From Pseudomonadota bacterium (GTDB lineage Bacteria > Pseudomonadota > Gammaproteobacteria > Steroidobacterales > JBCBZW01): a stretch of 64,000 nt of DNA. The DNA lies in contig JBCBZW010000019.1 of the NCBI GenBank assembly GCA_039815145.1, positions 1 through 64,000 of the forward strand. Direction: 5' to 3'. This document shows, one piece after another, positions 1 through 8,046 of this stretch (positions are counted from its first letter, which is position 1; each line of letters opens with the position of its first letter). Under the pieces are notes generated by a model, which worked only from the letters and a program-made list of their open reading frames with translations, made no database searches and was not told the DNA's origin. A program made the translations under genes and the position numbers.

Positions 1-162
1 CGGTGGTACGCCGAAGTCGTGGTCAGGGCGGGCGAGGGTAGCTTTCACCTGCTCGCCCGCGAGGAGCGGCGGAGGCAGCACGCGCTGTGCCACCTGATCC
101 GTGCCGATGGTGGCTGCCAGTAGCCGTTCCAGCGGGTCGCGGTGCGTGCGCTTGCTCGTCAT
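1..162 (-). CDS. Partial CDS, N-terminal 54 codons, unknown product
   Basis: An open frame on the minus strand begins with ATG at 162-160 and runs off the left edge without a stop. Its start codon overlaps the TGA of the upstream lipoprotein gene as ATGA, which suggests translational coupling and membership of the same polysaccharide operon. The visible residues (MTSKRTHRDPLERLLAAT...) are hydrophilic, with no signal peptide, and resemble no family I recognise. The coding call rests on the overlap geometry and open frame. Confidence 0.55.
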   Translation of the reverse strand, partial: MTSKRTHRDPLERLLAATIGTDQVAQRVLPPPLLAGEQVKATLARPDHDFGVPP

Positions 163-1775
163 GGCGGTGATTGCGCTCGGGTGAGTTCGATCAGGTGGAG
201 ATCGACGGGGTGATCCAGGGTCTCCACGTGCAGGGGCCATAGAGCGGCCTCTGCATTGTTTGGAATTAACGTGATCCGCAGGGCGTGCCAAGCGCCGCCA
301 CCGGGCACGGTCAGTTGTGCCGAGCGTTGGCCGAGACCGCTCAGTCCCAGCGAGGCGGGGCCGTCCTGCGTAGCGCGTGCGAGGACGGTGAGTTGGAGGG
401 CGTCGGTCCCCGCGTCGGCCAGGAAGTCCTCGTTGAAGTGCACCTCGCAGGTATCGCGCGAGCGCAATCGCGTCGCCCACAGGCCGTAGGGCTGGTCCGC
501 GGGGCCGACCCCGGTGACGCGTTCGCCACAGCCTCGGGCGAGGGCGAGCACGCCGTAGTCACCTGGGATGAAATCGCCGCGGCGAAAGGCGATCCAGGCG
601 CCGCCGCTAGCACTGGGACTCAGGTGGGCGCCCAAGTGGCGCCGCGCGAAGGCGAGGCCGAGGGCGACGCCTGGGTCCTGCGAGCGAATGAGATCCAAGC
701 GATTGACCGCGAGTCGGCTCACGCCGAGGTGCAGATCGGACAGCACTCGCCAATAAAACCATTGGGTAGCCGAGGGGGCGGCCGTGGCGGGGTAGTCCGT
801 GCGTCGATCGGCGGCGAGGGTGATGGCCTCGGCGTAGCAGATGCGTCGGCCCTCGCGGCATTGGGTGCGCATGGTCTCGTACACGTCTCGGCTGAAACCA
901 GAATTGCGCGGTTGGATATCGCTCGAGGTATGGAACACCCCAGCACGACCTGCATCCAGCAAGGGTTGTAGCCGGGTGCGTAGGCGGGCCCCTTGGGCAC
1001 CCTTACCCAGGCGGCTCTGATCCTCCTGAAAGACGGCTCGGCGCACGAGCAGGAACGCGACCGGCGCTACCTTATCGATGTATTGATCGATGACACCTTC
1101 CGCGTAGTTCACCGCACGCTCGGGCGTCCAGTCCGTGCCGGGGGCGACGCCTGGCCCGCGCTCCCACGCGCTGGCCTCACGATAACCCTCGGGAATGGTG
1201 AGGCCCTCCGTGCCGACGGCGTTGTAGCTAAGGCGCACGGCGGCAATCGTGTCGCGATGGGGATGGGTGCGAATCCAGCGCGCCAGCGCGTCGATCAGGG
1301 CGAGTTGGGCGGACAGGTAGGTCGGGTGCCAGTACATGGGAGTGCCGCGTTCCGAGCGCACCGTGTGCAGTTGGAGCGGCAGGTAGGGCACCCGATCGAA
1401 GAGCCATGCAGGGTGGTCGTTCGCGTTGAGCTGCACAGTGGCTTGGCGCCCCGCGTTGCGGATCGCCTCGAGGCGCTCGTCGAGCAAGCTGAAGTCGTAC
1501 TCGCCGGGTGCCGGCTCCACCTGGGCCCACAAGGCCCATACCTGACCACCGACCACCGCTGGCGAAGCGAAGACATCCTGACGCGTCCCGTGCCAGACGG
1601 CGTAGATCCCCACGGGAAACTGGTTCGCCAGGGAAGCGGACGGCGGGGGCGAGGCTACGTCCTGGGCGTCCTCCGGCGTCGCGCATGCGGCCAACAACGC
1701 CAGCGCCCCGAGAATACCCACGAAGAGGCGCTCAACGCCGTGCAAGGTAGCGGCTCGCCGCGTCGGTGGGGCCAT
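159..1775 (-). CDS. Glycosidase-like TIM-barrel lipoprotein (putative)
   Basis: This 538-residue protein starts with a lipoprotein signal: a hydrophobic stretch ending in the lipobox LLAAC (Cys31). The segment after about residue 60 (VWALWAQVEPAPGEYDFSLLD) has the W..vEP.pG.Ydfs..D pattern that opens (beta/alpha)8 glycosidases such as GH42/GH5-type proteins. YNAVGTEG further on could carry an acid/base Glu. The C-terminal ~150 residues look like a beta-rich accessory domain. I chose ATG 1775, which overlaps the sulfotransferase gene by 44 bp; TTG 1745 would give a shorter, equally good signal peptide. Its place beside a sulfotransferase and flippase suggests polysaccharide trimming or binding at the envelope. 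Function is inference; substrate unknown. Confidence 0.7.
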   Translation of the reverse strand: MAPPTRRAATLHGVERLFVGILGALALLAACATPEDAQDVASPPPSASLANQFPVGIYAVWHGTRQDVFASPAVVGGQVWALWAQVEPAPGEYDFSLLDERLEAIRNAGRQATVQLNANDHPAWLFDRVPYLPLQLHTVRSERGTPMYWHPTYLSAQLALIDALARWIRTHPHRDTIAAVRLSYNAVGTEGLTIPEGYREASAWERGPGVAPGTDWTPERAVNYAEGVIDQYIDKVAPVAFLLVRRAVFQEDQSRLGKGAQGARLRTRLQPLLDAGRAGVFHTSSDIQPRNSGFSRDVYETMRTQCREGRRICYAEAITLAADRRTDYPATAAPSATQWFYWRVLSDLHLGVSRLAVNRLDLIRSQDPGVALGLAFARRHLGAHLSPSASGGAWIAFRRGDFIPGDYGVLALARGCGERVTGVGPADQPYGLWATRLRSRDTCEVHFNEDFLADAGTDALQLTVLARATQDGPASLGLSGLGQRSAQLTVPGGGAWHALRITLIPNNAEAALWPLHVETLDHPVDLHLIELTRAQSPP

Positions 1776-2688
1776 CACGACCGGGTATGTAGAGGTCGTT
1801 GCCGAAGCGCTCGAGCACATCGCCGATGCACACGAGGTCTTGCCGCCGCAGGGCGAAGCGCCACCGGGGACTGCCTGCATTCATGGCGCCCTTCGCCCCC
1901 TGATCGGCTTGCTGCGAGGGTTCAGCGAGCACCTTGGCGGAGGGCAGGGAGGGGAGATCCAGCTGTGCCGTCAACCGCGACCATTCCGCCTCGGCGTTGG
2001 CGCCGATGAGGTGTTCGTAGAAATGTACGGAGAATCGGCTCGACTCCCAGTCGTGCAGGGCCACCGCGTGTTGAATGCACCATATTGCGGTGTGCCCGCG
2101 AATCTCGTCGGCGATTCGCCCGGTGCTGTCGAGCAAGGGAGCCCCGAGAAGGGTAGCCACGTGCTCGTTGGCGAGGTAGCGCTCGAGGGTGGGGCGCCAG
2201 GGCCACCCACGGCGGACTCGCGAGGCGACCACCGCACCCGGGTGGCGAATAACGAAGGCGATCCGCGCATCGTAGTGGCGTTCGAGCCAACCCAGCATGA
2301 GGCTCGCCCGCACCAGCTTGTAGATCCAACCGCCCTCAGGACTCGGTCGGCCGTAGCGCCAATAGTTGCTGACGGCGGCGCTCAGCTTGCGCACGACCTT
2401 CGGCAGGGAGTGTTGCGCGCCCGGCCGTAGCTCCTGGCGGTAGGTGCGCGCCAGGGTCCACAAGTTGCGGTACGCACCGTTGAACAGGTCATCGAAGAAG
2501 GTGCGCGCGTGGGCGATGTCGTCGGTCTCGGCGAAGCGTTGGTTGGCCAGGGGAATGGCTTGTGGAATGGCGTCGGGGTTAAGGGGCTCGAAGAGCGTGC
2601 CGGCGCGGTTGGCCGTGCTCAGCGCATCCACCACCCACGTGGTGCCGCTGCGGGCAGAGCCGGCGATGATTCGAGGTTGCAGGTCCAT
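1732..2688 (-). CDS. PAPS-dependent sulfotransferase
   Basis: The 318-residue product begins MDLQPRIIAGSARSGTTWVV, and RSGTTW is the 5'-phosphosulfate-binding loop of sulfotransferases that use PAPS. A downstream IAFVIRHPGAVVASR segment fits the 3'-phosphate-binding element (R-x-P...S). ATG 2688 puts the start 13 bp after the flippase stop and places the P-loop near the N terminus, as is usual; the open frame extends further upstream but only into the flippase gene. No membrane segment or signal is seen, so it probably acts in the cytoplasm on a lipid-linked or nucleotide-linked sugar before export. The context suggests a sulfated surface glycan. Confidence 0.85.
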   Translation of the reverse strand: MDLQPRIIAGSARSGTTWVVDALSTANRAGTLFEPLNPDAIPQAIPLANQRFAETDDIAHARTFFDDLFNGAYRNLWTLARTYRQELRPGAQHSLPKVVRKLSAAVSNYWRYGRPSPEGGWIYKLVRASLMLGWLERHYDARIAFVIRHPGAVVASRVRRGWPWRPTLERYLANEHVATLLGAPLLDSTGRIADEIRGHTAIWCIQHAVALHDWESSRFSVHFYEHLIGANAEAEWSRLTAQLDLPSLPSAKVLAEPSQQADQGAKGAMNAGSPRWRFALRRQDLVCIGDVLERFGNDLYIPGRDGPTDAASRYLARR

Positions 2689-2701
2689 TCGGCAGGGGAT
2701 C

Positions 2702-4051
2702 CTAGGCGCGGTGCAGGTTTTGGTCGTGACGCCACGCCAGCCACAGGGCGAAGGCAAGCTGGAGCATATTGGCGAGGACGCCGGCGATTGCCAAGCTCCC
2801 CACGAGCATGAGTACGTCGTGCGGTGCCCTGGCGCGCGCCGACAGCACGGCGAGCGCGAACAGTCCAAGGCGCACGCACGAGAGGCCTAACATCCAGCGC
2901 TGCTCTTCCAATGCCTGAAACACAGCGCTCGTGGGGCCGACCAGGAGCATGCTGAACGCCCACGGCGCGAGCGGTGGCGCGTAGGGCCCCGCATTCGCCC
3001 ATTTCTCGCCGAGCAAGAGCACCAACAGGGGCTCGCCCATTAGGTAAAGCATGACGAAGGGCAGGGCGGTGGCGGCCGCGAGGATCACCGTGGCTCGCCA
3101 AAGCGGGCCGAACAAGGGTTCTCCGCGCCGCCGACGACCCGCCGTCCTCGGCAACGCGACCTGACGTCCTGCCTGCCCGATGGCACGTGCCGGCGTCAGG
3201 ACCAGGCGCTGAGCGGCGGCGTACAGGCCCACGATCGCCGGGGCAAAGAACGTCCCGATGAGCAGGAGGGGGAGTTGCTGCGTGAGTGCGCGGATGAGGG
3301 TGCTGGGCAGGCCGAACAGGGCGAAGCCGGCGTAGCGTCGGGCGGCCGCGCCCACCGTGGCCGGTTCTGTCGCATCAGGCGGAGCGGTGGTCTTCGGCGT
3401 GGTGGCCGACGGCTGCACGGGTGGGGACGCGCTCGGGAGGCGAGTCAGGTACCAGGCGCGCACGATCAGCCCACTCACGTACGGGACTAGCAGCCCAGGC
3501 AGCGTGGGGCCTAGGCCGAGCCCCCAGCCCACTCGGCCGGCGCTGGTGAGGCCTTGCTGCGCCAGTGTGCTGCGCGCGATCACGCCGAAGGACTTACGGC
3601 GCACCGCCCACGCTTGCAGCACGTTGTTGAGGCCCAAGAGGCCGACGATAGCGGCCAGCAACAGCCACCACGCTGGCATCTGGCTGAGGCTTGCGGGTAG
3701 CCAGTGCGTCGGCCATTGCCATGCCACCAGGGCGAGGACCGAGCAGAACATCAGCAGAAGGATGAGGGACAGGCGTGAGACCTGCCGGGCGCCATGGCCT
3801 TGCCGGGGCAGCGCGATAGCGCCCTCATAGCCGAAGGAACTGGCTTGGTTGAGGGTGGTGGCGAGGGCGACCAGCAGGCTCACGCGTCCGTAATCGGCGG
3901 GGTCGAACAGGCGCGTGATCACGGGGATGGTCAGCACCTGGATAAGCCTCGCGCCGACCACGCCGCTGAGCAACGACGCCAGGTCACGGAGCGCACGACC
4001 CTCGCCGAGCTGCCTGCGCAGCGATCGCACCGCCGAGCGGAGGCGGCTCAT
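2702..4051 (-). CDS. Polysaccharide flippase (Wzx/MOP superfamily)
   Basis: This 449-residue, very hydrophobic protein shows about 12 to 14 membrane segments. Its N-terminal region (LLSGVVGARLIQVLTIPVITRLFDPADYGRVSLL) is typical of polysaccharide_synt/Wzx proteins of the MOP superfamily. Such proteins flip undecaprenyl-linked repeat units across the inner membrane. It is the first visible gene of a minus-strand operon leading into the sulfotransferase and lipoprotein genes. Residues 205-235 form a polar Pro/Thr/Ala-rich loop that is longer than usual. No glycosyltransferases are visible here; they may lie beyond the left edge. Confidence 0.85.
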   Translation of the reverse strand: MSRLRSAVRSLRRQLGEGRALRDLASLLSGVVGARLIQVLTIPVITRLFDPADYGRVSLLVALATTLNQASSFGYEGAIALPRQGHGARQVSRLSLILLLMFCSVLALVAWQWPTHWLPASLSQMPAWWLLLAAIVGLLGLNNVLQAWAVRRKSFGVIARSTLAQQGLTSAGRVGWGLGLGPTLPGLLVPYVSGLIVRAWYLTRLPSASPPVQPSATTPKTTAPPDATEPATVGAAARRYAGFALFGLPSTLIRALTQQLPLLLIGTFFAPAIVGLYAAAQRLVLTPARAIGQAGRQVALPRTAGRRRRGEPLFGPLWRATVILAAATALPFVMLYLMGEPLLVLLLGEKWANAGPYAPPLAPWAFSMLLVGPTSAVFQALEEQRWMLGLSCVRLGLFALAVLSARARAPHDVLMLVGSLAIAGVLANMLQLAFALWLAWRHDQNLHRA

Positions 4052-4202
4052 GAGCGGACCTGGGCCGTCGAGCGCAAGGCACTGCGGAACCTCGCCCCCA
4101 CGGTCGAACTCATGAAGCCATCGCTCGGTGACGCGTGAGTTGTGACGTGGTCGACATATCGGCGATACGAGTGGGTCACTTGCGTGCTAATTTGTGTGGT
4201 GA

Positions 4203-4223
4203 CGTCTCGTAAGCACTGAGACG
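4203..4223. promoter_or_regulatory. Inverted repeat in the 5' region of the alpha/beta hydrolase gene
   Basis: CGTCTC (4203-4208) and GAGACG (4218-4223) are perfect inverted arms separated by nine bases. They sit just upstream of the Shine-Dalgarno GAGGAGG (4225-4231). The repeat lies in the divergent region between flippase and hydrolase genes and could be an operator or an mRNA hairpin next to the ribosome site. Confidence 0.35.
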
Positions 4224-4241
4224 CGAGGAGGCAGCGGTCCG

Positions 4242-5177
4242 GTGACGGGTGAGGCGGTTCAACACTTCAGCGGCTCTGGCGCCAACGGCGCGTCGTTGCC
4301 CCCGGCGATCGATGCCAGTCGGCTCACGGTCGACGGACGGTCTGGCGCGCTCAGCTACTACCACGCGGGATCCGGAACTCCCGTCTTGCTGGTCCATAGT
4401 ATCAACGCGGCCGCCTCCGCCTTCGAGATGCGCCCCATCTTCGAGCATCTCCGAGGTAAGCGCAGCACCTACGCGATGGATCTCCCCGGCTTTGGTTTCT
4501 CCTCGCGCGTCGATCGCCGCTACGACGTACCGCTGTACGCCACCGCGATCGAGGACATGCTGGACGTCATCGCCCAAGATCTGCCCGATCGCCCCGTGGA
4601 CGTCATCGCCCTGTCGCTCTCCTGTGAATTCGTCGCCAGGGTCGGCGCCGAACACGGGCACCGCATTCGCAAGCTCGTCATGATCAACCCGACCGGCTTC
4701 AACCGCTTGGGAGCCCAGGCCAACGGACCGCCACTGGCCAACCGGGAGATCCCCGGTATGCACGCCTTGCTTTCGGCGCCCCTGTGGCGTGAGTCGCTCT
4801 ACCGGGCCTTGACCCGCCCAGGCACCATCCGCTATTTCCTGCGGCGCACCTACGGCAGCGATCAGGTGGACGAGGACATGGTGAACTACGACTATCTCAC
4901 CGCCCGCCAGGAAGGGGCCAGCCGCGCCCCGCTCGCGTTCTTGAGTGGACGGCTGTTCAGTCGCGACGTGCGACGTCTGTACGAAGAGCTGACCATGCCC
5001 ATCTGGGTGCCCCACGGCACCCGTGGCGACTTCAAGGACTTCTCTCACGCGGAGTGGGCCCGCAAACGGTCCAACTGGCACTTCAGTGCGTTCAGCACCG
5101 GGGCCATGCCCCACTTCGAGCGGCGCATCGAGTTCACCGCCGAGCTGGACAACTTCCTCGACATCCACGCTCCCTGA
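4242..5177 (+). CDS. Alpha/beta hydrolase fold protein
   Basis: This 311-residue protein has the alpha/beta hydrolase layout. LLVHSINAAAS is in place of the oxyanion HGxxG strand, followed by MDLPGFGFS, and VIALSLSCEF is the nucleophile elbow with Ser125. The elbow reads A-L-S-L-S rather than G-x-S-x-G, so both flanking glycines are replaced by small residues. A late His (GAMPHFE) could complete the triad. The GTG start at 4242 is supported by GAGGAGG ten bases upstream. There is no signal peptide, so it is probably cytosolic. The substrate cannot be deduced; an esterase or haloalkane-dehalogenase-like role is possible. Confidence 0.8.
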   Translation: MTGEAVQHFSGSGANGASLPPAIDASRLTVDGRSGALSYYHAGSGTPVLLVHSINAAASAFEMRPIFEHLRGKRSTYAMDLPGFGFSSRVDRRYDVPLYATAIEDMLDVIAQDLPDRPVDVIALSLSCEFVARVGAEHGHRIRKLVMINPTGFNRLGAQANGPPLANREIPGMHALLSAPLWRESLYRALTRPGTIRYFLRRTYGSDQVDEDMVNYDYLTARQEGASRAPLAFLSGRLFSRDVRRLYEELTMPIWVPHGTRGDFKDFSHAEWARKRSNWHFSAFSTGAMPHFERRIEFTAELDNFLDIHAP

Positions 5178-5219
5178 GAGCCGTTCGGCGCGAGCGCCCG
5201 CCCGTCAGTTTGGGTCCTC

Positions 5220-5558
5220 TTAAAATACATAGGACGTGGCGTAGTCGCTGAACTCGAAATACACCTTCTTGCGCCGCTCCTCATCGTCGATGGTGCCGTT
5301 CAGGTTGGCGTCGAAGAAACCGTAGCCGAAGCGATAAGGTCTCGCCTGGGAACCGCTGGTGCCACGCGCTGTCGTCAGCTTGTCGATGCCCATGAAGCGG
5401 CGTACCAGCTTGTCCCCCGCGTAGATCTCCAGCACCCCGTCGGTGCCGGTCCAGTTCTGTACCGCGCGGCCGAGGTTGTTCTGCGTCTCCTGGGTGCACG
5501 CGCCGAGCAAAGCGATAGCAAGGCTGAGTGCGAGTATGGCTGTGAGGCGACTGTTCAT
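5220..5558 (-). CDS. Small lipoprotein with EF-hand-like loop
   Basis: The 112-residue product starts MNSRLTAILALSLAIALLGAC, a clear lipoprotein signal with lipobox LLGAC. The mature part contains FFDANLNGTIDDEE, which fits a single EF-hand-type calcium loop (D-x-N-x-N-G-x-I-D-x-x-E). A preceding IYAGDKLVRRFMGIDKLTTA segment is polar. The longer open frame upstream overlaps the xdhC-like gene and is not needed; ATG 5558 starts the signal directly. I recognise no named family. It likely sits in the periplasmic leaflet of an envelope membrane. Confidence 0.75.
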   Translation of the reverse strand: MNSRLTAILALSLAIALLGACTQETQNNLGRAVQNWTGTDGVLEIYAGDKLVRRFMGIDKLTTARGTSGSQARPYRFGYGFFDANLNGTIDDEERRKKVYFEFSDYATSYVF

Positions 5559-5586
5559 CGGATTAAGTACCCTCTTCGGTAGAGTG

Positions 5587-6648
5587 TCAGGGAGTGCTCG
5601 GTGGCGTGGTGCGCCCGCGTAGCGTCGCGGTGATCTGCGCCAGAATGGCGAGGGCGATTTCGGCGGGGTTACGCGCGCCGATATCCAAGCCGACGGGGCC
5701 GTGGATGCGAGCGATCTGCTTAGGTTCATGGCCGCCTTCGACGAGGCGTGCCTGGCGCTTAGCCTGCGTGCGTCGACTGCCGAGGGCGCCAATGTAGAAG
5801 GCGTCGGACCGTAGCGCTGCCTGGAGGGCGGGGTCGTCCAGCTTCGGATCGTGGGTCAGGGTCACCACGGCGCTACGAGCGTCGAGGGCGAGCGTTTTGA
5901 GCGCATCGTCAGGCCAGTCACCGCAGGTGGCGACGCCACGGAATCGATCGCGCAGAAACGCCTCTCGCGGGTCGACCACGATCACCTCGTAATTGCATCG
6001 CTGGGCGATCGCCGCCAAGTGCTGCGCTACGTGTACGGCACCCACGATCACCAGGCGCAGGCGCGGATTGAAAACTTTCATGAAATGCTCGCCGTCACGG
6101 CCACTTCGGTCGGCCAGGGCGCAAGCCGACGCGCGCGCCCCGAGTGAGTGATCCTGCCCGGGGCGGCCGGGTGAAGGCTTGTGCAGTTCGCAGATGCCGG
6201 TGTGGAGGTCGCAGCTCAACACGGCCGGGATGCGTCGCTCCAGGCAGTCCAGGGCGTCCTGGAGCAGGGCTGGCGCCAGTGCGTGCGTCGAGCCCTCGGC
6301 GAGGCCTTGCAGCCAGATCTCGACCGTGCCTCCACACGCGAGGCCGACCTCGATTGCCGCCTCGTCGCTCACCCCGTAGGTGAGGAGTCGGGGCGCGGCG
6401 GGTTCGTCGCCCCCGCCGAGCATGGCGACGGCCTCGGCGATCACTGCGCTCTCGACGCAGCCGCCGGACACCGACCCTTCGAAGTGCATGTCGTCGCGGA
6501 CCAACAGCTGGCTACCCGCCGGGCATGGGGCGGATCCCCAGGTGGAGACGACGCTCGCGATAGCGACGCGGTGGCCGCTGGCGTGCCAGGCGAGGCCCTG
6601 TCGCAGGTGTGCGAGATCCGCGGAGGTTTGCTCGGTGCTCTTGTCCAT
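5587..6648 (-). CDS. XdhC/CoxI family molybdenum-cofactor maturation protein
   Basis: This 353-residue protein has both halves of the XdhC/CoxI family. The N-terminal domain contains STWGSAPCPAGSQLLV and GSVSGGCVE, with the conserved Cys. The C-terminal Rossmann domain contains LRLVIVGAVHVAQHLAAIA, VVDPREAF, TLTHDPKLDDPAL and YIGALGSRRT. Family members bind or deliver (often sulfurated) Mo cofactor to xanthine-dehydrogenase-type enzymes. No xdhAB or coxLMS genes are in this window, so its client is elsewhere. The small lipoprotein gene follows 28 bp downstream on the same strand. Confidence in the family is high, in the client nil. Confidence 0.9.
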   Translation of the reverse strand: MDKSTEQTSADLAHLRQGLAWHASGHRVAIASVVSTWGSAPCPAGSQLLVRDDMHFEGSVSGGCVESAVIAEAVAMLGGGDEPAAPRLLTYGVSDEAAIEVGLACGGTVEIWLQGLAEGSTHALAPALLQDALDCLERRIPAVLSCDLHTGICELHKPSPGRPGQDHSLGARASACALADRSGRDGEHFMKVFNPRLRLVIVGAVHVAQHLAAIAQRCNYEVIVVDPREAFLRDRFRGVATCGDWPDDALKTLALDARSAVVTLTHDPKLDDPALQAALRSDAFYIGALGSRRTQAKRQARLVEGGHEPKQIARIHGPVGLDIGARNPAEIALAILAQITATLRGRTTPPSTP

Positions 6649-6713
6649 GTGCGCGCGTAGTGTACCGGAGCTGTCGGTGGGCTCGGCTCCCGTTGGGCGG
6701 CGAGCGGCCGGTG

Positions 6714-6740
6714 TAACGCATGCGTTATCCTAGGGGGATA
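6714..6740. promoter_or_regulatory. Two adjacent palindromes upstream of the SYLF gene
   Basis: TAACGCATGCGTTA (6714-6727) is a perfect 14-bp palindrome. It overlaps a second inverted repeat, TATCC-TAGGG-GGATA (6726-6740). Both lie in the 117-bp divergent gap between the XdhC-like and SYLF genes, just before the strong Shine-Dalgarno AAGGAAGGAG. This arrangement is what a repressor or activator operator would look like; the binding protein is unknown. Confidence 0.45.
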
Positions 6741-6765
6741 CGCAGATCAAGGAAGGAGATCCACA

Positions 6766-7383
6766 ATGAGCGCACCGCATTCGCTTCGCCAGCGCATGAG
6801 CCAACTGTTGGTGCTCACGCTGCTCGGGGCTGGGCTGCTGCTCGCTGGAGGGGAGTCGGCGCAGGCCGGCTTCTTCGCCACCGCTTCCGAGAAGCGCGCC
6901 AAGGTCGATGCACTGGCCGAGGAGACCTTGAATCGTCTGTTCCGCGAAAGCCCGAAGGCAAAGGCTTTGTTCGATCGGTCCGTGGGCTACGCCGTGTTCG
7001 ACGCCACGAAGGTCTCCCTGCTGGTCACCGGCGGCGGAGGCACCGGGGTGGCTGTCGATCGAGGCACCGCTCAGCGAACGTATATGCACATGGGGACCGG
7101 TGGGCTGAACCTGGGCATCGGCGGCCAGGTGCTGCGCCTGGTGTTTCTCTTCGGTGATTACGAGACGATGTCCGACTTCGTCAACGGGGGCTGGGGCGCT
7201 GGAGGGGGTGCCGCAGCCGTGGCCGGTCGCCATGCGGCGGCAGCGGAGACCAGCTTCATTAACGGCGTGGCCGTCTTCCAGCTGACCGACGCGGGCCTCC
7301 TGCTCGTGGCCGAAGTGACGGGCACCAAGTTCTGGCGTAGCCGCAAGTTGAATATTCCCGCCGTGCTGGAGACCAGCAACTGA
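6766..7383 (+). CDS. SYLF-domain (DUF500-type) exported lipid-binding protein
   Basis: A 205-residue protein with an N-terminal signal peptide, probably cut after SAQA near residue 35. The rest is one SYLF domain, seen in FDRSVGYAVFDATKVSLLVTGGGGTG and the glycine-rich GGLNLGIGGQVLRLVFLF. SYLF domains bind phospholipids or phosphoinositides in eukaryotes; bacterial members are exported and poorly understood. The start ATG follows AAGGAAGGAG at ideal spacing. Its last codons overlap the presumed CTG start of ccmA, so it may be co-transcribed with the cytochrome c maturation operon. Confidence 0.88.
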   Translation: MSAPHSLRQRMSQLLVLTLLGAGLLLAGGESAQAGFFATASEKRAKVDALAEETLNRLFRESPKAKALFDRSVGYAVFDATKVSLLVTGGGGTGVAVDRGTAQRTYMHMGTGGLNLGIGGQVLRLVFLFGDYETMSDFVNGGWGAGGGAAAVAGRHAAAAETSFINGVAVFQLTDAGLLLVAEVTGTKFWRSRKLNIPAVLETSN

Positions 7384-8030
7384 CAGCGCTCGCTAAGGAA
7401 CAGCTCGCCGACGACGGGTTAGTCGCCGAGGCGCTCGAGCTCTGGCGGGGCGAACGCCTGCTCTTCGCCCGCCTCAGCTTTCAGGTTCAGGCCGGCGAGG
7501 TACTTCACGTCACCGGTCCGAACGGCATCGGTAAGTCCAGCCTGCTGCGGGTGCTGGCGGGGTTGACTCGCCCCGAGACCGGTACGGTGCGCTGGGGCGG
7601 TCAGGACGTTTTCAAAGATACCTACGACTTCTATTCAGCATTGTCCTATCTCGGCCACCGCGATGGTCTCAAGGGCGAACTCAGCGCGATCGATAACCTC
7701 ACCTTCGCGAGTGCGCTGCGACCCGAGGGGGCCACGCGCACGGAGATCGGCGAGGCGCTGGCGGCGGTCGGGCTGACGGCGGTCGGGGGGCTCCCCCTGC
7801 GTCTCCTGTCGGCAGGGCAGCGCCGACGCGTGGCCATCTGCCGTTCACTCCTCGCACGGGGAGCCCTATGGATCCTCGACGAACCGTTCTCTAACCTGGA
7901 CGTGGCCGGTCGCGAGTGGGGGCACCAGCGGGTGGCGCAGCACCTCGAGGCGGGCGGTCTGGCCATCATCACCTCCCACCACGCGCTCACCGTGCCGGGC
8001 GTTGCCGTGCGCGAGTTGGCCCTCGGATGA
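7380..8030 (+). CDS. ccmA: Heme exporter ATP-binding protein CcmA, apparent CTG start
   Basis: This ABC ATPase powers the CcmABCD module that releases holo-CcmE for cytochrome c maturation. Walker A is GPNGIGKSS, the signature LLSAGQRRR, and Walker B LWILDEPFSNLD. No ATG, GTG or TTG exists in frame between the upstream stop at 7338 and Walker A. The only near-cognate start giving a full-length product is CTG 7380, which overlaps the SYLF stop as CTGA and follows GGAG at 7368. It yields 216 residues, the normal CcmA length. A GTG at 7551 would remove Walker A and can be excluded for a functional protein. Confidence 0.9.
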   Translation: MTALAKEQLADDGLVAEALELWRGERLLFARLSFQVQAGEVLHVTGPNGIGKSSLLRVLAGLTRPETGTVRWGGQDVFKDTYDFYSALSYLGHRDGLKGELSAIDNLTFASALRPEGATRTEIGEALAAVGLTAVGGLPLRLLSAGQRRRVAICRSLLARGALWILDEPFSNLDVAGREWGHQRVAQHLEAGGLAIITSHHALTVPGVAVRELALG

Positions 8031-8046
8031 GCCAGGCGAGGCGCCC

